60,000 nucleotides of DNA from Bolinopsis microptera (Eukaryota > Ctenophora > Tentaculata > Lobata > Bolinopsidae), in the NCBI RefSeq assembly GCF_026151205.1, contig NC_087075.1:8361303-8421302 (forward strand). Reading direction: 5' to 3'. The notes beneath the pieces are model-generated. The model was not told the DNA's origin, searched no databases, and worked only from the letters and a program-made list of their open reading frames with translations. The translations under genes were made by a program, and so were the position numbers. Below, piece after piece: positions 12,286 to 24,266 of the stretch. Positions within the stretch are counted from its first letter, which is position 1, and each line of letters begins with the position of its first letter.

Positions 12286-12658
12286 TGTGTTAGACTGGAA
12301 TGTTTATTAGACTTCCTATCACCTAGACATACTTTTTGAGAAGTCACGTGGGCGGGGCGCCGATATCACGTGACATAACTATGAGGGGACTGCACAAAAT
12401 CGCGCTCCTTATATGGTTTAAATACCCGTTACACACTACACTGGTTGACATCCTTAATTTATACGCTACACGTACTGTATCGTATTGATAATTCACATAT
12501 TAACTTACCTTGTTTACTTTAGTGTGCTTGATAGAATCTTCCATCATCCGTCATCGGAGTCACTGACCACCCGGACACCGAGATTGCTGCCTTAATTCCG
12601 CTCAATCCAGTAACAAGTTTCCATTTCTACAGCTGTGCCACTGGGGGCTCGTCCGGGA
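12286..12658 (+). mobile_element. LTR of a retroelement followed by tRNA-Pro-type primer site
   Basis: Positions 12642-12658 (TGGGGGCTCGTCCGGGA) match 17 of the 18 bases of the primer-binding site complementary to the tRNA-Pro 3' end used by many vertebrate gammaretroviruses and some Ty3/Gypsy elements. Upstream is a candidate LTR of about 350 bp: it begins near 12286-12288 (TGTGTTAG or TGTTAG), has a TATA-like stretch at about 12408-12422 and ends near 12631-12640. No gag or pol frame follows. The leader runs into other repeats after about 12.77 kb, so this is a remnant. The LTR limits are uncertain because no second LTR is in the window. Confidence 0.6.
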
Positions 12659-13001
12659 ATTATTTCTCGATTGTTGTAAGCATTTCTTTAAAGTGCAGGG
12701 GATTTTCGATAGTATGCATGTTTGGTACGGTGGGGCTGCAAACGAATTGTCGTAGCGCGTTTGGTTGCGCTGACTGCTAAATATTATACATTTCTTCAGA
12801 GTGTAGTAGGAATGCCTTTTGTAGTGTAGTAGGAATAAATGCCTTGGGAATAAATGCCTTTTGGCCATTTCGGAGTGTCTCGGAGAACTGGATGTTGACA
12901 TCATTTGGGCACTTGCCGTGCAGCACTTTCCACATGTGGATGATGGTATATCTTTCTCCCCTCCGTTGCAATAATATCAAATTTAAGGCCTTCTCTGCCA
13001 T
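12602..13001 (-). pseudogene. LINE reverse-transcriptase C-terminal fragment (minus copy)
   Basis: The frame at 13001-12777 contains LLQRRGERYTIIHMWKVLHG and then NDVNIQFSETLRNGQKA. This is the conserved ERY.I..MWK.L.G block near the C-terminus of jockey/CR1-like LINE reverse transcriptases that are frequent in cnidarians. Nothing else of the element is intact. The frame runs into the LTR leader region at its 3' side, so the copy is truncated. Confidence 0.65.
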
Positions 13002-13578
13002 TAGTTTAGATGCTGCAGGCCATATTCTATTCTCGTTGTGAACGTGCGCTGAATAGTGAATACCTTCCAGTTGTTGGACGTAGGCACTCGTGATGAGAGA
13101 TTAGTAAAGGGTCAGCATAGTGACTCAGTTCCTCGTTTTAAACGAACTCGGAACCCAGGCAGAAACTTTACGAGCACGTTCGGCTATAATAATGGTAAGG
13201 GTGGTAACGTGGGGACTCTAAGATATGTCAGCTGAAACCATCTGCATCACCCGTACCCCTCGGGAGGGTTAAGGGTATAACGTGTTGTCATCTGAGACTT
13301 GGGTTAGGATGGCAAATGGGTGGTCTAGCAAGGTGATTTGAGGACAATGTTTATGGACAAGTAGCTCCAATTTATCCTCACGAAGTGCCATGTTGTTTCA
13401 TTTTGCCCACTCAACGACACAGTTGAGATCATGCTGTAATATCTCAGCATCTGCTAGACTATAGATGTGCTGTAGAATTTATTTTCTCTAATTAATTTCT
13501 AAAATTGTGATTTAGTGTTCGTCTCCTTAAATAAATATATGTTTATGTCTTATCAATAAAACATCTTTTCTATATAGG

Positions 13579-13955
13579 ATGGTTACAAAAACTGCATTCT
13601 ACACAGAGGAAAACAAGTTGACTTGCCTATGCTTCGGCTATATGTCCAATGACCTAGATGTACAGTTCAGAGAGAATGCTAGACTGGGAGTTAAAGTCAT
13701 ACTCCCTTCTCTCACAAAAAAGTATCAGCTGCTGCTGCACGCTACGATCACTCATTTGCTGTGAGAGCTGGAAGAATCTGGAATGTTCTCCCCAAAATTG
13801 TCAATACTCAAAGGACTTTGACAAGCTTCAAGACATCTCTTGGAAACTTCCTAGACACCGTTCCAGACAAGCCCCCTACTCCTGGATACAGTGCAGAAAA
13901 CTCTAACTCGATAATAGACTGGTACAGTCAAGGAGGTGGTCCGCAAATTGCGTGA
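13579..13955 (+). pseudogene. LINE reverse-transcriptase C-terminal fragment (plus copy)
   Basis: The first frame contains NDLDVQFRENARLGVKV, equivalent to the NDVNIQF block of the minus copy at 12.8 kb. After a frame change near 13740 it continues as SFAVRAGRIWNVLPK, then FKTSLGNFLDTVPDKPPTPG and ends at a stop at 13953-13955. The F...GR.WN.LP and PD.PP.PGY blocks are typical of the extreme C-terminus of the same LINE type. This is a broken, 5'-truncated copy. The two copies overlap in the same protein region, so they are separate insertions or the product of an inversion. Confidence 0.7.
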
Positions 13956-15270
13956 AGATGCCCTGCACTTCTAAACCTCTCAATAGGCTTAACCAATAGG
14001 TAGGTTCACATGATAATAATTACTTTTCAAGTTCAGACGATCGTACAATCACGGTAGAATAGTACAGAGAATACGTTGTATACTTGTTAGTTTTTATGTT
14101 TTTATCATGTTCTATAAGTCCGTTTCTTTAATCTACGATCTGCTCTGTAAAAATTGCTTACAGCAATAATATATATTGTAGATAGCTGCTAATATTTAAG
14201 CTAATATATTTGCTGAAATTATCATAAACAATTTTCCAGGGACAAACGAAAATCAACAGTTCGTGTCATGGCAGAGAATATTTCCTGATTAATTTTGCTG
14301 TGAGTTACTAATTTATAATGCGTTACCTGCCGTCTTATTACTAGGATCTGATGATCACAATTGAAAACGTCTGATATGGGAATTGATATGATAAGAATTT
14401 TGAAAATTTAAATTAAATGCATTTCAGTGATAATTTATATTAAACAAAAATTGCGGTGGTTCTTGTAATTTTAATCTTTAATCCAATAGGTTAATAACTT
14501 CTTTTTCAGTTCACAGTTGGAATATGAGCAGACTACATGCCTGATAATCCTGATTCCTACATCCGTAACTTCAAGGAGGTTTCAAATGGGATCGGAGCAA
14601 CGTGTACACTGTACGTCTGTGTGGCAATGAAAATGTGGCAATTGTATAATTAAAAATTACTATTCGTAAAAATAAAAAGTTTTTTATAGACAACAAGATT
14701 TTGTTCAAAATTTAAAACAAACTTTTGGGGATTCAATAGAATAGAAATTAAACGGTTTTGTCAATTTTTAGACGTTTTATTTATTTCACACAGTGTATGA
14801 TAATTTTAACAATTTTTAAATCTGCACTTTCTGGCTGTATTATTTCATGGATTTGATCGTAATATAATTATATTTTGTATAATATAACTGTAAATAAAGC
14901 AGGTATTTGGAAGAGATGATAATATGCTTTTAAGTGTTTATTATATTTTACTGCATTAAGATTGTTCCATATACAACTGCTTTTTACCGAGTGGAGTTAT
15001 ACCCAGATTTTGATTTTGATTGCTTAAATTCTTTCAACTTTTTTACGTTCTAGTTAATAGGTTATTATTATTGTGAATTTTGCTTGAAAGTTTGTAATTC
15101 TAAAATGTTGTATAAGCACTTAATTTATTAACGAAGAATTCAAATCTAACATAGCGTGTTTCCCTTCGTGTCTAAATGCAATATGTGCAATGATTCAATT
15201 CGACAGGACTGCACTCCATCTAATACCCTTTTGATCCGCAAGGTGAACTTAAAATAACAGCTTTCCTTAA
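13956..15270. other. AT-rich intergenic DNA, no gene seen
   Basis: No coding frame, RNA gene or clear repeat was found in this 1.3-kb AT-rich stretch. Confidence 0.5.
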
Positions 15271-15470
15271 ATGGACGACTACGTGACCTTCATTAAAATG
15301 TTGTCTAGATGGAAGGAGGATCGAGAAATTTTCAATTTTAACGCTCCCAGCTGGCCATGCGCGGCTCTTTTACACGTGCTAGATGACCATTTTTTTTGTA
15401 AAGAAAGTACAAATCGTCATCAATTTGAAAAGACGCGCATCACAATGCGCGTGATGAGAGTATTTATCTC

Positions 15471-15522
15471 AATCCGTCGACGATCGTTGCTCTGCTTCGC
15501 AGAGCAACGATCTCGACGGATT
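15471..15522. repeat. 52-bp hairpin with TTC loop
   Basis: Arms AATCCGTCGACGATCGTTGC.. and its near-perfect reverse complement close on the loop TTC (GCTCTGC-TTC-GCAGAGC). One mismatch falls in the stem. ATTGACATCGTCAAT follows immediately and also occurs at about 8287-8301, which links this hairpin to the 8-kb GC-rich elements. Confidence 0.75.
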
Positions 15523-16139
15523 GACATCGTCAATCAAGTGTACGGTTGTTATATTTATTAATGAATTTGAGTTATCGTGCTGTCACAGTTGCAGTGCACA
15601 GTGAATCCCTTATTAATCTATAATGGCTGGGTAAATTTTTTTTTTCATTAGTTTAATTTCTACTAGTTTTTGTGGTATTCATTTTTATTTCATAATCATA
15701 AAATATCATCACATAGGAGACAAATGGGTGAGTAAGAACTCCGTGGACATATAGAGAGTCTAGATTTGAACTTGGAGCCACAAGGCCAAGTGTGAATTTC
15801 AAATGTTTCTGCCAATATGTTGGTATGGGAATATATTACATTTTTGAAGGTTTCATTTTATATAGGGTTATTGTGATATTAAGTGTATATTGTTTAAATA
15901 CTTTTTATTATCTAGCTTGCTAGTCGATTGATTGCTTCACTCATAAATAATACTGATAAATATCCACTATTTGGACTAAAAACAATTTAGGACAACAATT
16001 AACAGTACTATTCACTAACCTATGATTGGGATAGGGTTTTCACCTTTTAAATTTAGTGCATGGTGTTTCGAATCTGAAATCAAATTGACTTCACGCATCT
16101 TACATCTTCACTTTGGGCAAGATGTTAGGCAACAATTTA

Positions 16140-16325
16140 TTAAAAAACGTCATGAATTCCGAAGGTAACTGTCATGAAGATGTAATTAGGTTGGCCCAAG
16201 TTAATAGGTGAGACCGAGCTAATGGCCGTGCGCAGGTAAGTACTAAGTAGACTGGTAACGACTATTAGCTCAGACCAACCTAGTTACATCTTCATGACAG
16301 TAATACCTTGTGACGTTCTTTTATT
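16140..16325. mobile_element. MITE-like element with inverted ends
   Basis: ACTGTCATGAAGATGTAA + TTAGGTTGG near 16170 is matched inverted by CCAACCTAG + TTACATCTTCATGACAGT near 16280-16306. An outer imperfect match (AACGTCA... against ...TGTGACGTT) extends it to roughly 16145-16322. It has no coding capacity. It lies about 250 bp before the M6PR-like start codon, so it may overlap the promoter or 5' UTR region. Confidence 0.6.
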
Positions 16326-16575
16326 TTGAGTTATTAACACTGATCACTTGGTTGCCTTTTATTGAGACACCCTATATAGTATATATTATGTAAAGTGTAT
16401 ACAGTATACACTAGTTGCAAAAGATTCCTCAAATTTAAAATGACTAATTATCTATATATTTATTTGAGGATAGATCTTGATTCTACCTTACAAGGCCATA
16501 ATAGTTCTTTTAGTCTTGTACAAATTACAATTTATCTCTGTGATACTTAATTCCAAACATTTAGCCAACCTGAAG

Positions 16576-19500
16576 ATGAAATTTCTACTCCTATTGGCCA
16601 TTCTCCCTCTGTCATACCAAGACATTACAGAGAAGCAACAGGAATTTTGCACTCGCAATGACAATGGTGACATCTGGAAATACGATTTAACTTCTCTTGG
16701 TTTGGTTGATAAGCCGTAAGTTAACATGTTCTATCAGCTGTTGCTATTAGAATATCATTGAGCAAATAAGCTTACCAGGAAAAACTGTCGAATAGGCTGG
16801 TTTCCTCCCCATGTAAAGAATTGATTGACTAGACTTTGTTAACTCCAACTGGGTATCTCAAGTTTTCTAAAATGAGGCGTGTATTTCAGGTTCATGGTAT
16901 CAGACACCAAGTGGACCTATCACATAGCACTCTGTGGGGAGACAAATATTGAGATAAGTCAAGATATGAAAGGAGATGCCATCCTTCAAACTAACAAGGA
17001 CGAGACTCACATTGTCGGCACCAAGATTTCTGCCCGACATGGCGGAGGTGAATTTGTTTTACAGATTTTTATTTATTCAGTTTCTCTTTCTTACTCTCTA
17101 AAATCATTCCTTTAAATATAGATATTAATATATGCATAGTTTTTTTCGGTTAATTTCTCGTATATCTAAGATATGATCTAGCAACTAGTGATTACTTTAT
17201 CCTAGTTATAACTTGTTTTATAATAAAACATCTACCAATTAGTACTTGATAAGAAGTTTGACTCTTCAAAGTTGTATAATGCATATTTACATAGCATCTC
17301 GTGTTGTTAAATTACGTAATCACTTGTTGGCCAATTTTTAATCTCCCCATCTGTAATCAGTTTTACACATAGCTATCGTGTAAAAATTACATTAGCGTAA
17401 TTATTAAGAAACCCCTCAGTGATTACGTAACATGTGAACGACCCCTTATCAAAATACGTGTGGTTAATATCTTTCAAAGAAGTTTTGAGTTAATTGGCTT
17501 ATTTGGATTATAATTTTAACACACATAGAGAATGTTTTAAGCTACAAATTTTCTCACTTTACACTTTCAATTGTTGAAGATTTTATTTTTATCGAGGTTT
17601 GATTTATTATATTTTGTTTTTCATTTCAGAGAACTGAGTGAACTTTATCCTTAAATTGAATTATATTAAGATTTTATTTTTATTAAGATTTTATTTTTTT
17701 ATCAAGGTTTGATTTTATTAAATTTTGATTTTATTAAATTTTGTTTTTATTTCAGAGAACTGGGTGAACTTAATCCTGGGAGCAGGGGACAACTACAATC
17801 ATCATTGTAACGGCACACAGCGTAAAGCTCAGATCATGTTCATTTGCGACCCCTCTGCTGGACAGGTATGTGGATAGTTTACTTATTTTAATACTTATTA
17901 GTTTTACTTATTAGATTACGTTTTTAATTTATTAGTTTTATTTCGGTGGGGGAATGACTCAATGACTACACAGGTATGTTGGGATCTTTTTAAAAAACTC
18001 AATAAATTTATTAATTTGTGAAAACTGTTTACTTATTAGAGTATTTATTTAATTTCCATTGTTACTTCAATAAGTTAAGTGTATGTGCCACGGTTTCCTT
18101 TACTCATTTAACTGAATTACACAGGTCACATCGAATATTTTTTCATGAAAGTGTAAGGTTTTTCGCTAGACTTCGATTATAATTAGAATATAATCTTACT
18201 GTTCTCTCCAACACTAATTTCCTTTGTAATTTTTACTTCTTGTAACATTACTGCTTGATTAACTAGTAACTGCACTGTCAAATTAATTAATCAGCTTTTT
18301 GTACCTCCAATTAAATATCAATTATAAATTAAGTAGATCAATTATAAACGCCGGAAGTTTGAAAGATGAGCTTGCTCTATTTGTAATATAATAACCACAA
18401 GTAGAGACAATTTTATGGTAGAACCGGCGAAATTGTTTTACTCTGACAGTCGAGATTATGAAAGTTGGAGCTAACTTTGAGATGTCTGTATTCCCTAAGG
18501 AATTACCGTACAACTGGCTAATTTCGTTGTCTTGAATTTCTGTCTAACATGGAATGTGCGAGGTATTGTCACGTGAAGATATAATATATAGTTCAACCTC
18601 CTAAATTGACCTGGTTTTCTCATCGTTATAACATTTTGATTATAACCAAACTAAACATTACTCTTATGTAAGCTTACCGCTGATGCAATTTTTATGAATC
18701 AATGCAAGGAGCATTATATAGAGAATATGAGGTGAGGTTTTGGTTATCAGTCGAATTCACGTGACCACGTGCGTGAGTTGTGTGTGTCTGTCTTATCTAC
18801 GTCACAAGGCTTGCCTTGGTACTATCAGTTACGTTGTTTTTATCTCTCCTAAAGGAATGCAATTTTATCAGTATTTCTGCACAAAAGAATTACCTGATTG
18901 AATTATTTTGAATATCTTAACGTCCGAACCACGCAAGTGTGCAAAACTTTAAAATAACTAGGGTTTTGCAGCGACAAAATTGATTTAACTGCCACATCTT
19001 TTGTCTTGGGTATTCAATTTTTTGAGTCTTGAATTTAAAGGATTGAATTGAAGTATCAAGACTTCATAAGTAAAAATTTCGTTTGTGCAAACTGCTCCTA
19101 CAGTGGGTTACCATATTTTGTTCGTCAATTCTGATAAGTCAGGAATAACGAAAACATATGGCAACCCACTGTACAAGATTTGTATGAAATATGAGATATC
19201 CTAATTTCTAGTCCTTGGTTTCCAAATGCTGATGTTAATTCATAACCGAAAGTCGGAACTCGGGAGTCGATTTGATGCTCTCCTACTGTGGTAACACTGT
19301 AGTGCAGATAAAGGAAACAGCACCATATTATAATACTTATACATATATATATATTATATCAGGTACCTTCATGAGTTCATGGGAAGGGCCCAATTTAAAG
19401 CGAATTTTAATTTAATTATGATGACAAGAACTGAAAAGATAACGAGCGAGGAGCCTTTTAGCTTTCATATTGTGGTGTGCTGCTTCATCTTTACTTCCAA

Positions 19501-21132
19501 GTTCCCTTACATCTTAATATTTAATACAAAACTGAACATTTTACATCCTACACTAAACTGAATCTCTTCCTGCTTCTCTTTCTTCGTTATGCTAAAGTTA
19601 TTATCTGAAATTAAGCCCCTGAAAGCTCATATTGACAGAATATAATCAATAAACCAGTTAAAAATACAAATAATAAATAAATAAAAAGTAAATAAATTCT
19701 ACTTTTTACAACACACCACACACTTACAAAACTACACAAATTTCAAGATGCACCACCCATTATATCTACTCAAAACTTTTTCCTACTCCTTTTCCTCACT
19801 CAGGGAAAACCCTCCATTTTGGATGAAGCTAACTCTGATGTAGATTTCTGTTTCTATATGTTCGAGTGGCCCACGAGTTTGGTTTGTCCTAAGAACGCTA
19901 AGGGAAGTGGCAGAGGAATGAGCGTCTTCAATCTCTTGCTTGTTGAGTGAGTTTAATCGATTTACGTAATTAATTAATTGTTTTAATTAAAACTTGATGT
20001 TCAAATATGCGTCTGACCGTTATCACAATTTGTTTTGTTTTAAACAACAATAGAGTCGCATATGTTGATATGTTAATTTCTGATTTAACAAGTTTTTTTT
20101 TCTAGAGTCGACTCCACTACTGTACAAGTTATCGTGATTATTGAGATTGAGATTGATTACTCGACCCATGTTTAACCATTAAAACCCCAGATTTGTGGTA
20201 ATAGTGATAGTGTACTTTGTTATCGGAGTGGGATACAAGAGGTATGTGGTGGGAGCACGAGGGTACGAACAGCTTCCTAACCTCGCATTCTGGAAAAATG
20301 TATGTATTATTACATTCTTCAACTATTTTTACAACTACAAACAAATACATTTATTGAGGACATTACAGAAGGATTTGGGGTGACGCCCACCAGACCCCCG
20401 CCTATGCTGCAGTTAAAGCCGTGGCCGAAACGCCATTAAACAAAGTTATCGGCTCGCCGACTGCGGTCGCCAAAATTATTAATTATTATTACAGAAAGAA
20501 TTGATTTAATGTAGTAAAAGGAGTCTTAACTCTCCTCTTTTCCTAAGATTGCGTTATCTTGTCCCATAATACATGTCACATGTGCAAGGTTCAATATAAA
20601 ATACACATTGTACATTTGCATTGTACAATGTACAGTGTACACCGTATATGTACAATGTACATTAATGATCTCGGACGCGGATATGTTGACAACTAAGTTT
20701 CAGAATCCTTATTGAGTAGCATGATTACGTCATCAACATTCAACATTATTTGAACCTTTGAACCAATATATCACTCAGTGTAAAGAAGGAATGGTAGCTA
20801 CAGTTGAAAAATGTAAAGGCGGATCCAGCTCAGGAATTGTAAGTGTTATTTACATTCCACCTCATGTAAAGTGATATGTTTTAACTACTGGAACCTATAA
20901 CAATGTATATATACAATGATATGTAAACAATGGTATCTATTAATTTATTGCAACGTCCACAGTCTAATACTAAAATATTTACCGATAAATCCTATACGTA
21001 ATTAGACTTTATTTGTTTATTTATATAATTGACTCTCCGCAGGGTGGAGTAAGAAGTGATATCATAACAACACCAAGTACCGGCACACTCAACATGAACA
21101 TTAATGACGATGATGAGCGACTCATAATGTAA
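16576..21132 (+). CDS. M6PR: Cation-dependent mannose-6-phosphate receptor-like protein (7 exons, 269 aa)
   Basis: Type I membrane receptor expected to carry mannose-6-phosphate-tagged lysosomal enzymes from Golgi to endosomes. Coding exons: 16576-16715, 16890-17047, 17756-17865, 19804-19946, 20191-20299, 20779-20838, 21043-21132; all junctions are GT-AG and phases agree. The start at 16576 gives a signal peptide (MKFLLLLAILPLSYQD). An upstream in-frame ATG at 16477 would bury it. The MRH lectin domain (about 30-170) has Tyr57, Gln80, Arg122 (TQRKA) and Glu157 (FYMFEW), which align with the sugar-binding Tyr/Gln/Arg/Glu of vertebrate CD-MPR. One transmembrane helix spans about 177-200. The tail keeps YKRYVVGARGYEQLPNLAFW, the Phe-Trp endosomal sorting pair (217-218), Cys221/Cys232 and a C-terminal acidic dileucine-like DDDERLIM. 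Oddity: the YDNHC loop reads YNHHC. A polyA signal AATAAA lies at 21575-21580. The human protein is 277 aa. Confidence 0.93.
17575..17777 (+). repeat. Tandem duplication of a 3' splice site (decoy acceptor)
   Basis: The polypyrimidine tract and start of M6PR exon 3 (TTTCAG, GAGAACTGGGTGAACTTAATCC near 17752-17777) are duplicated upstream at about 17624-17652 (TTTCAG, GAGAACTGAGTGAACTTTATCC). In the upstream copy the third codon has become TGA, so use of the decoy AG at 17628-17629 would truncate the receptor. TTTTATTAAG-like spacer repeats lie between the two copies. Confidence 0.75.
19099..19173. repeat. 75-nt imperfect hairpin in M6PR intron 3
   Basis: TACAGTGGGTTACCATAT pairs with ATATGGCAACCCACTGTA, and the stem continues with bulges (TTTGTTCGT against ACGAAAAC) to a small loop near TGATAAGTCA. 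Arm length and overall size resemble a pre-miRNA, but a short MITE relic would look the same. Confidence 0.5.
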
Positions 21133-23245
21133 AAACCATTTAGTGAACCCTCAAAGTGGCTGAAAGAGAATTATAATCCCGTGGCGAAGAAGCATGGTTG
21201 CAAAAGTGGCTGTTTTCAATCCAAGCGGTTTATAAGAACTGTTTATAATGCTCCCTACTGAGTTAACAGGGATGATGAAGATGGAGGTTCAGTAGATTTT
21301 GTTGGTGCCGTGTAAAGTCAGGTGAGCATGCTCGCTGGCTGTGCTCAGTATAGAAATATAAGAGATGCCCCATGGTATTAAGATATTCATGTTACGATCA
21401 AGTCTGGATTTAAGTTTTACCAAACTTTTAATATCGTAGCTTTGTAGGATTGTTAATTTAAAACAATATGTTGAAATATTTGCTGTTTAAATAATGTTTC
21501 TGAAAGCTTCTGCACGGAATATGACTGACTTATTGGCTCATTATAAAATTTTAGTGCATTTTCTTTGGATTAGTAATAAATATATTATATATATATTCTG
21601 TGTGTATATGTATATTTCAGAAAAAGATGTTAGTCGAAGAATTATCGTTTTTCATCATAGATAACAGGGTTAAAATATTTGGGATTGAGCGTTTTTGTTT
21701 TTTCAAAGTTGTTCATCGATGCCGATTTTTAAGTTTTTATTTTAATTTCTTTGTATCGATCGCGATAATAGATATTTACCGCGTACTTTCAAATGGGAGC
21801 TATTTCTTCTTGGGGAGATGTCGATTTATATAACGTTTTTGTGAAATATGATGAATGATGAATGGCTCTCCAGTGCAATAATTTTTGCGCAGCAAAATTT
21901 TTGGAACTTATTTATTTATTTGTACAACGTTATTCTTGAGACCTCACATTGGTTATAAACGAGTTTTAATGACTGTAAACATTAAATGTGACCCACTCGA
22001 AAGGGTCTACTTCTAGTTAGTTACGTAACGCGCTAACAATACTTTTATGATAGTTGTAGCGCTGGCACGTACGTTCGTTTCGCGCGCGCGCGCGCATGTC
22101 AGATTGATACAACTTTAAACTATAAACTATTGTCACATGATGGATGATGTGTCCGACCTCCTGAGCCACAACACACTACCCAGTGATATGTCATATGAGG
22201 ACTGCTCACTGCGAACAGTAACGCTAGACCCTTGAAAATATCGTTTCTGAGTTGGAACGGAGTTTCGGTCACTCAACTTCATTCCGACTTTCGAGTCAAA
22301 TTTTCGTAAGTGCTTGAAACAGTCGCACTTGCTCCGGAGTCCTGTCGGAACATTTTAGGGTTTTATGAATTTAGTTTCACTGGTATTTTGTAGAGCTAAC
22401 CCTCCTGGGAACTCACAGTATTTTGAATTTGCTGGAATATTAAAATGGCGATGTGCACTGTGCAGGTCAGTGCTGACTGTAAAGGTCGCTTTCTTTCATT
22501 ATCAACTTAACCTGCTAATGAAAAGTGGTTTTTCAAACGTGGAATGGAGAAATAATTGACAACAGTTTTGAGAAAATCTTGAAATCAAATAAAGAACATC
22601 ACAAAAACGGATAGTATAACTCAATCAAATAACTCGTCATTTCTAGTTTAATGTACAAACAAAAATTGTCTATTAATCCACAATAAAATCTGTCGAAAAA
22701 TAGGCACAATTCACAACACAAATAAAAAGCTCAAATATTGTAAGCAACAGTATCAGCGGATATACTCGGCCAGTGGTCACTGTGAAACCTTAACGGGAAC
22801 ATAAATTTATTGAAACAAGTTGAGCTCATCAGTTGATCACCACCATATTGGTATATAACGACAAAAATACACAATTTATATTAAAAACAGTCTCAAAATG
22901 ACCGACTCCCTTGTACTATCATAACTTCTCGCTAGGAGGCTGTGGTTCGGTTTGTGGACCTGCCTGTGGTTCAGGCGGTAATGTTATCGGTTCTTCGACA
23001 ATTCCGCCAGGGAGCTTTTCCCGTTCTTCATCTGAAGAGTTTTTTTTTAATTTTTTAATTAGCTGCAAAAACAAGGTGTACTCGAAGTTGTCAGCTAATA
23101 TGCAGTAACAATTACACGAAATATATTACTATCAAAACGTATAATTTGTGATGGTTGATTGATTGACAATGATGCCCTGGCCCTGCCCATGTGCTCGTAA
23201 GGATTGATAATATGTAGTGCGAAATGTGCGTGTTACCAGGAGGTG
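21133..23245. other. M6PR 3' flank and intergenic DNA between convergent genes
   Basis: M6PR (+) and the coiled-coil gene (-) converge here. The sequence contains the M6PR AATAAA at 21575, a (CG)n run at 22080-22095 and otherwise unremarkable AT-rich DNA. Open frames at 21600-21833, 22365-22559 and 22911-23108 have no domain or splice support, and I do not call them genes. Confidence 0.5.
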
Positions 23246-23253
23246 TTTTATTG

Positions 23254-24266
23254 CTAAGAGTTGTCAGATTGGACGCTGTCAAAGTAATGTAACACTGAAG
23301 AGAGAGTCGAACTGGAGGATGAGCTCTCTGATACTTGGGAAGCATCTGTGACATTATCATTCAAAACTGTTGGCTCATTCATTCGCTTGTAATGAGTGAA
23401 GAGTGAGGTGGTGGAGGAGGAGGAGGAGGATGAGGATGAGGAGGATGAGGAGGGAGAGGAGTCACTCGGACAGGAGTCATCTTGGAGACCTTGTTGGAGA
23501 ACGGAGTCTTCCACACGTTTGGAGGAAATTCTGTACTTCCCCATTATGTCTTTCCATGTGGAAAGTATATCTTCGACTGCATCTATCTTAGATCCACTCG
23601 TCATGGAAAGGAATGACGATGAGTTTATGTTTGACAATTCCTTCTCATTATCCTCTCTTGATCCATTTGGAGTGTTACTGTTGGATGGAATTGAAGAATT
23701 GGACGGAGTATTTGAGGTTGTATCTGATCCAAGTCCTCTTTGGCGATATTTGTATCGGGGTAAACTGCTTCTTGGAGACTGAACATGACGCAGGTTATAT
23801 TGTTGTGGAGGTAATGGCAATTGTTGTGGTGATTCAATAGGTTTTTTTGGCAATTCGGGAGTAGAAACAGGGGAGTTCACGGAAACTCCCTCCACTGAAA
23901 TACGGTTAGTAGATGTATTATATGTGGAGATTGTTGATCCAGAACTTTCTCCATTTTTCTGATTATGATATAAATTTACATTGTTTCTCTCTGAATAAGA
24001 CGGCTTTGAAAAACATTGTGGCGGTGGAATCGGTAATAATGGTATGTTTTGTTCGGAAGATGCTGTGCGTGTCAACGACAATGTGGAAGTTTTTTGTGGT
24101 AATATTTGCTCTGTTGACGATGTTCTGAACGAAGTGTTAATAATTGGCGACAACATCTCTAGTAATGAGGGTGTTATTGATATTTCCTCAAAATCTGATG
24201 TTGACCTTGATGATTTTGATGACGTTGGTGATTTTGGTGATGATGATGATTTTGATGGGTTGATCC
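23254..24266 (-). CDS. Terminal exon of the coiled-coil gene: Ser/Pro-rich tail
   Basis: About 337 codons from an acceptor at 24267-24268 to TAG at 23254-23256. The tail is low in complexity: a Ser/Lys/Pro start, Asn/Ser/Thr/Pro repeats, PLPPQQYNLRHVQSPRS, and a run of about 18 Ser near 23405-23450. One ordered-looking stretch, KIDAVEDILSTWKDIMGKY, could be a short helix or binding motif. It joins exon 24602-24421 in phase 1 through a 154-base intron. If that weak donor (GTTATT) is wrong, this could be a separate small gene beginning at the ATG at 24156. Confidence 0.65.

Noticed and set aside
16477-16575. Upstream ATG for the M6PR-like gene
   Set aside because: It would place 33 residues before a good signal peptide starting at 16576. 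An internal start fits a secretory-pathway receptor better.
23396-23782. Plus-strand frame with a long Glu/Asp-rich run (EEEEEDEDEEDEEGEES)
   Set aside because: It is antisense to the poly-Ser run in the terminal exon of the coiled-coil gene. Poly-Ser codons read backwards give acidic codons. The minus frame is longer, spliced in phase and ends next to a polyA signal.
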